Source: Clostridiales bacterium UBA5888 (GTDB taxonomy: Bacteria > Bacillota > Clostridia > Oscillospirales > Oscillospiraceae). Taken from it: a stretch of 25,082 nt of DNA. The DNA lies in NCBI GenBank assembly GCA_002431965.1, contig DJEW01000031.1:12882-37963 (forward strand), in the 5' to 3' direction. Positions 22,810 through 25,082 of this stretch are shown piece after piece. Within the stretch, counting starts at the first letter, position 1; the number at the start of each line of letters is the position of its first letter. The position numbers and the translations under genes were made by a program. The notes under the pieces are model-generated. The model was given only the letters and a program-made list of their open reading frames with translations, searched no databases and was not told the origin of the DNA.

Positions 22810-24807
22810 TTATCCGACCTTCGTGTATTCACAGCTCTGATTTGTCAGGAGTGAGTTGTACTTTGTATACGTGAAGCGGCCAAGGTTGGATATTAGCGCG
22901 CAGTAGGTCGTCGTGCCGTCCGGCGATACGGTGAAGGTGTTCGACCCGACAACGGCGGTCAGCTCAATGGGGTAGTCCTCGCCGCCCGCAGGATAGATTA
23001 ACAGCCGCGCGCTTGTGTCGTCGATGTCGATTATGACCTTTGATGTGAAGCCCCCGCAATTGAGCGTAAGACCGGAGGTCTGTGCGATGAGCGTGGGATC
23101 GCCGCGGTACAGCTCCCACGTGCCGCAGTAGGGCGCATAGAATTGCAGCACGTTCAGCCACTGCTCGCGCATATCGAACTCGCCCTTGTATTCCGTGAGC
23201 CACTGGTACGCGCCGATAATATCACCCTCGGCACATTTATCGTAGAACGGCTTTGTGAAATCCCCTGCATCAAGAGCGCGCTGCTGCTGTGCGGTGCTGT
23301 CCTTATAGCCGCCAAGCGCGGCAAATTCCTCGCTCACAGCCTGGCATATCGGCTCTGTGCCGCTTTCAGGAGCGTCGGCAATGTTGATCTCCGCCCCATC
23401 GGCGCGTAGTATCTCGCGTATGTCGGATGAAACGCCGTTGCCCAGCTCCGCGAACACGGACTGCGGGATATAGAACACGCTCTTTTTGCCGTCGGTATCA
23501 CTAAGCGCCGCCGTCACGCCCTGCATGAAGTATTTTTCCGTCACGCTGCACAGCAGCTCCGCGCGGCGGTACATACTCTCCTTTGCCATATCTGCGCTGT
23601 CCTTATAGCTGCCCAGCGCGAGAAAGGCGTCGCGCGCCTTGAGATAGCAGCCCTCATCCAGCAGTGCCTGCGCCGCGTTGTATGCATCGCGCTTCTGCGC
23701 ATCGAAATAATCCTCTATTGCCTTCTGCGCGCTCTCGCGCTGTGCGGCGCTGTCGGCGTAATCACCCAGCGCGGCGAAAAGTTTGTCCGCCTCGCGGTAC
23801 AGTGTCACGGACACCGTCTCGCCCTCGGCGACGTCCGAACGCTTCAGCCCCAGCTCAAGCAGCCCAGCAACGTCGTCATTTTTTGCGCAGTCCATTATGT
23901 GCAGCGCCTTTTTGTACGGCACGGTCTTTTCGGCGTATTCCTCGGCATCGTTGTAACTGCCGAGTGCAGTGAAGGCGGCTTCCGCCTCGTCATATTTTCC
24001 CGCGTCAAGCAGTGCGATCGCTGCGGCGTAATCCTCCTGCTGCCTGATATACCGCGGCACGGTGCATAGCGCCGCCGCCGCGATCATGATCACCGGAATG
24101 AGGATCGCCAGCGCGACGATGAGCTTTTTGCGCGCGGACTTCTTTTCTTTTTCCTCTTCAACGTCCTGCTGCTTCTCCGTCTCCACGCGCTGCGCGCTTT
24201 CTGAGCGCAGTGTGCTGAGATTGATGTTTTTCAGCGCGGCATACACACGGCGGCAGCGGTGACATTTAGCTTCCGTCTCGCGGTTTATCGCGCCGCATGC
24301 GCACACCCACAGCCCGCGTTCATCCTCCGGCATCATTACGCAGTCGCTGCCGTAGCGTATGGCGAACTGCCCTGCAACCTCTTTGCCGCCGAGTGCGTCG
24401 GTAAGCGTGCGCGGAATGTGCAGCGCCGTCCAAGCTGCACCTGTGCCGTCCCAGCGCGACCCGTCGGTATATGTGACCTCTTTCACGGACACGGTGAATG
24501 ATGCGGTGTCGCGCTCCGGCAGCACTATGGCGGACTTTTGCCCGAATTCGGCGTCGCGCGGCGCGTTTACGCCGGCGTAGGTGTATTCCACCTCTGTTCC
24601 GCGCGCCTCACCGGATGCGCCAAGCGGTGTGATGCTCACACGCACTGAGGCTATTTCTTTCTCCGCAACACTCTCAAACTTGAGCTGTACAAGCATCCGG
24701 CGCGAAAGATTGTCGTCCAGCAGCGCGCCTGCGGCGATGATCACCGGCGCGCCGTCGGCGTATAGCCTGTGCGCCAGCGTGTATTTTCTTTCATATCTCT
24801 CTGCCAT
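22810..24807 (-). CDS. Zinc-ribbon, single-TM, TPR-like 'LGxYxDS' repeat protein
   Basis: This 665-residue protein has four parts. Residues 1-165 are beta-rich. Residues 168-185 form a RanBP2-like zinc finger (W168, C169, C171, C182, C185) with a CxC-x10-CxxC pattern. After a charged coiled stretch (205-227) comes one membrane helix (about 228-250). The part beyond the membrane has helical hairpin repeats of the form 'LLDxGxYxxAxxAFxALGxYxDS' at about 260-290, 340-360, 375-410 and 493-510. The last 110 residues are beta-rich (CGTWELYRG, TLNCGGFTSKVIIDIDD), as in a small extracytoplasmic sensor or binding domain. It is preceded by an 81-residue membrane protein gene 11 bases away. Similar proteins are common in gut Clostridia; function is unknown. 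Confidence 0.8.
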   Translation of the reverse strand: MAERYERKYTLAHRLYADGAPVIIAAGALLDDNLSRRMLVQLKFESVAEKEIASVRVSITPLGASGEARGTEVEYTYAGVNAPRDAEFGQKSAIVLPERDTASFTVSVKEVTYTDGSRWDGTGAAWTALHIPRTLTDALGGKEVAGQFAIRYGSDCVMMPEDERGLWVCACGAINRETEAKCHRCRRVYAALKNINLSTLRSESAQRVETEKQQDVEEEKEKKSARKKLIVALAILIPVIMIAAAALCTVPRYIRQQEDYAAAIALLDAGKYDEAEAAFTALGSYNDAEEYAEKTVPYKKALHIMDCAKNDDVAGLLELGLKRSDVAEGETVSVTLYREADKLFAALGDYADSAAQRESAQKAIEDYFDAQKRDAYNAAQALLDEGCYLKARDAFLALGSYKDSADMAKESMYRRAELLCSVTEKYFMQGVTAALSDTDGKKSVFYIPQSVFAELGNGVSSDIREILRADGAEINIADAPESGTEPICQAVSEEFAALGGYKDSTAQQQRALDAGDFTKPFYDKCAEGDIIGAYQWLTEYKGEFDMREQWLNVLQFYAPYCGTWELYRGDPTLIAQTSGLTLNCGGFTSKVIIDIDDTSARLLIYPAGGEDYPIELTAVVGSNTFTVSPDGTTTYCALISNLGRFTYTKYNSLLTNQSCEYTKVG

Positions 24808-24818
24808 GGCGCGTCACC

Positions 24819-25064
24819 TCAAAGCTCCGGCAGATCGTCGCTCATGATGACGGGGGCGGATGTTTCGCCCGCTCTGTCGGGCAGCGCGATTATCAGCATA
24901 TACCCAACTGCCCACAGCAGGAAAGCAAGCCACAGGTATTTTTTCTCGTTCCAGCCCTTCATGGCGGCCGCCTTATAAAACTCACGCGCTACGAACCAGT
25001 GCGCCGTGAGCACGACGATGACCGCAAGCACGGCAAGTATAATACTGAGCCACGACATATGCAC
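24819..25064 (-). CDS. Small two-TM membrane protein (81 residues)
   Basis: The start is taken as GTG at 25064, with GAGGG 8 bases upstream; ATG at 25058 is also possible but would lie 14 bases from that site. The protein has two hydrophobic helices (about 4-22 and 42-60) separated by a basic loop (REFYKAAAMKGWNEKKY) and an acidic tail ending DDLPEL. The loop-helix pattern recalls short Clostridial membrane proteins co-encoded with zinc-ribbon proteins, but I do not recognise a named family. Its stop codon overlaps the Shine-Dalgarno GAGGTGA of the 665-residue gene, so the two are translationally linked and probably work together at the membrane. The promoter lies outside the window. Confidence 0.75.
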   Translation of the reverse strand: MHMSWLSIILAVLAVIVVLTAHWFVAREFYKAAAMKGWNEKKYLWLAFLLWAVGYMLIIALPDRAGETSAPVIMSDDLPEL

Positions 25065-25082
25065 GAAGAACGCCCTCTTTCT

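Noticed and set aside
1..25082. CRISPR arrays, tRNA or rRNA genes, prophage or IS elements
   Set aside because: No regularly spaced direct repeats, cloverleaf sequences, transposase or integrase, or phage structural genes were seen in reading the window.

Overview
The window looks like chromosomal DNA from a GC-rich member of the class Clostridia, probably near the Oscillospiraceae/Ruminococcaceae. This is inferred from gene content: a SufB-SufD-SufS-SufU iron-sulfur operon, a CrtO-like acyltransferase beside a processive diacylglycerol glycosyltransferase, an ECF S component beside a YwlG protein, a two-domain ThyX, and zinc-ribbon membrane proteins with 'LGxYxDS' repeats. Promoters are AT-rich with sigma-A-like boxes, and Shine-Dalgarno sites are strong. 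I see no phage, IS element, CRISPR array, tRNA or rRNA.

Layout. (1) 1-3253 (+): 3' end of a suf operon (sufB tail, sufD-like, sufS, sufU), closed by a bidirectional terminator. (2) 3323-4837 (-): cardiolipin synthase. Divergent from it, 5067-8128 (+) is a tightly overlapping operon of CrtO-like acyltransferase, MGDG-synthase-type glycosyltransferase, PAP2/Aur1-like phosphatase and type I 3-dehydroquinate dehydratase. Together with cls, the first three look like a membrane-lipid module. (3) 8228-9109 (-): DegV fatty-acid-binding protein. (4) 9224-9922: an AT-richer pair of divergent small genes, a 75-residue unknown protein and an XRE regulator, with inverted repeats over the promoter region. 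(5) 10076-11431 (-): tandem-domain ThyX, divergent from an ECF S component and a YwlG-family protein (11588-12673, +). (6) 12790-14145 (+): MATE transporter. (7) 14202-20614 (-): from upstream to downstream, RlmB-type rRNA methyltransferase, an 825-residue degenerate P-type ATPase, an EF-G-like GTPase, and a membrane-anchored SGNH-like protein. (8) 20902-21732 (+): rhomboid-fold membrane protein without the catalytic dyad but with a Cys/His tail. (9) 21794-22681 (-): membrane-anchored metallophosphoesterase. (10) 22810-25064 (-): an 81-residue membrane protein and a 665-residue zinc-ribbon/TM/repeat protein.

The most unusual content is a set of enzyme-fold proteins that have lost catalytic signatures. 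The P-type ATPase homologue lacks DKTGT, TGD and GDGxND. The rhomboid lacks GxSG and its His. The two ThyX halves have lost complementary pieces of the active site. The SGNH protein has a weak catalytic block V. A family of short palindromic repeats (three copies: 8128-8177, 9923-9981, 20836-20863) also sits between genes. Two copies abut stop codons and one lies in a 5' leader.
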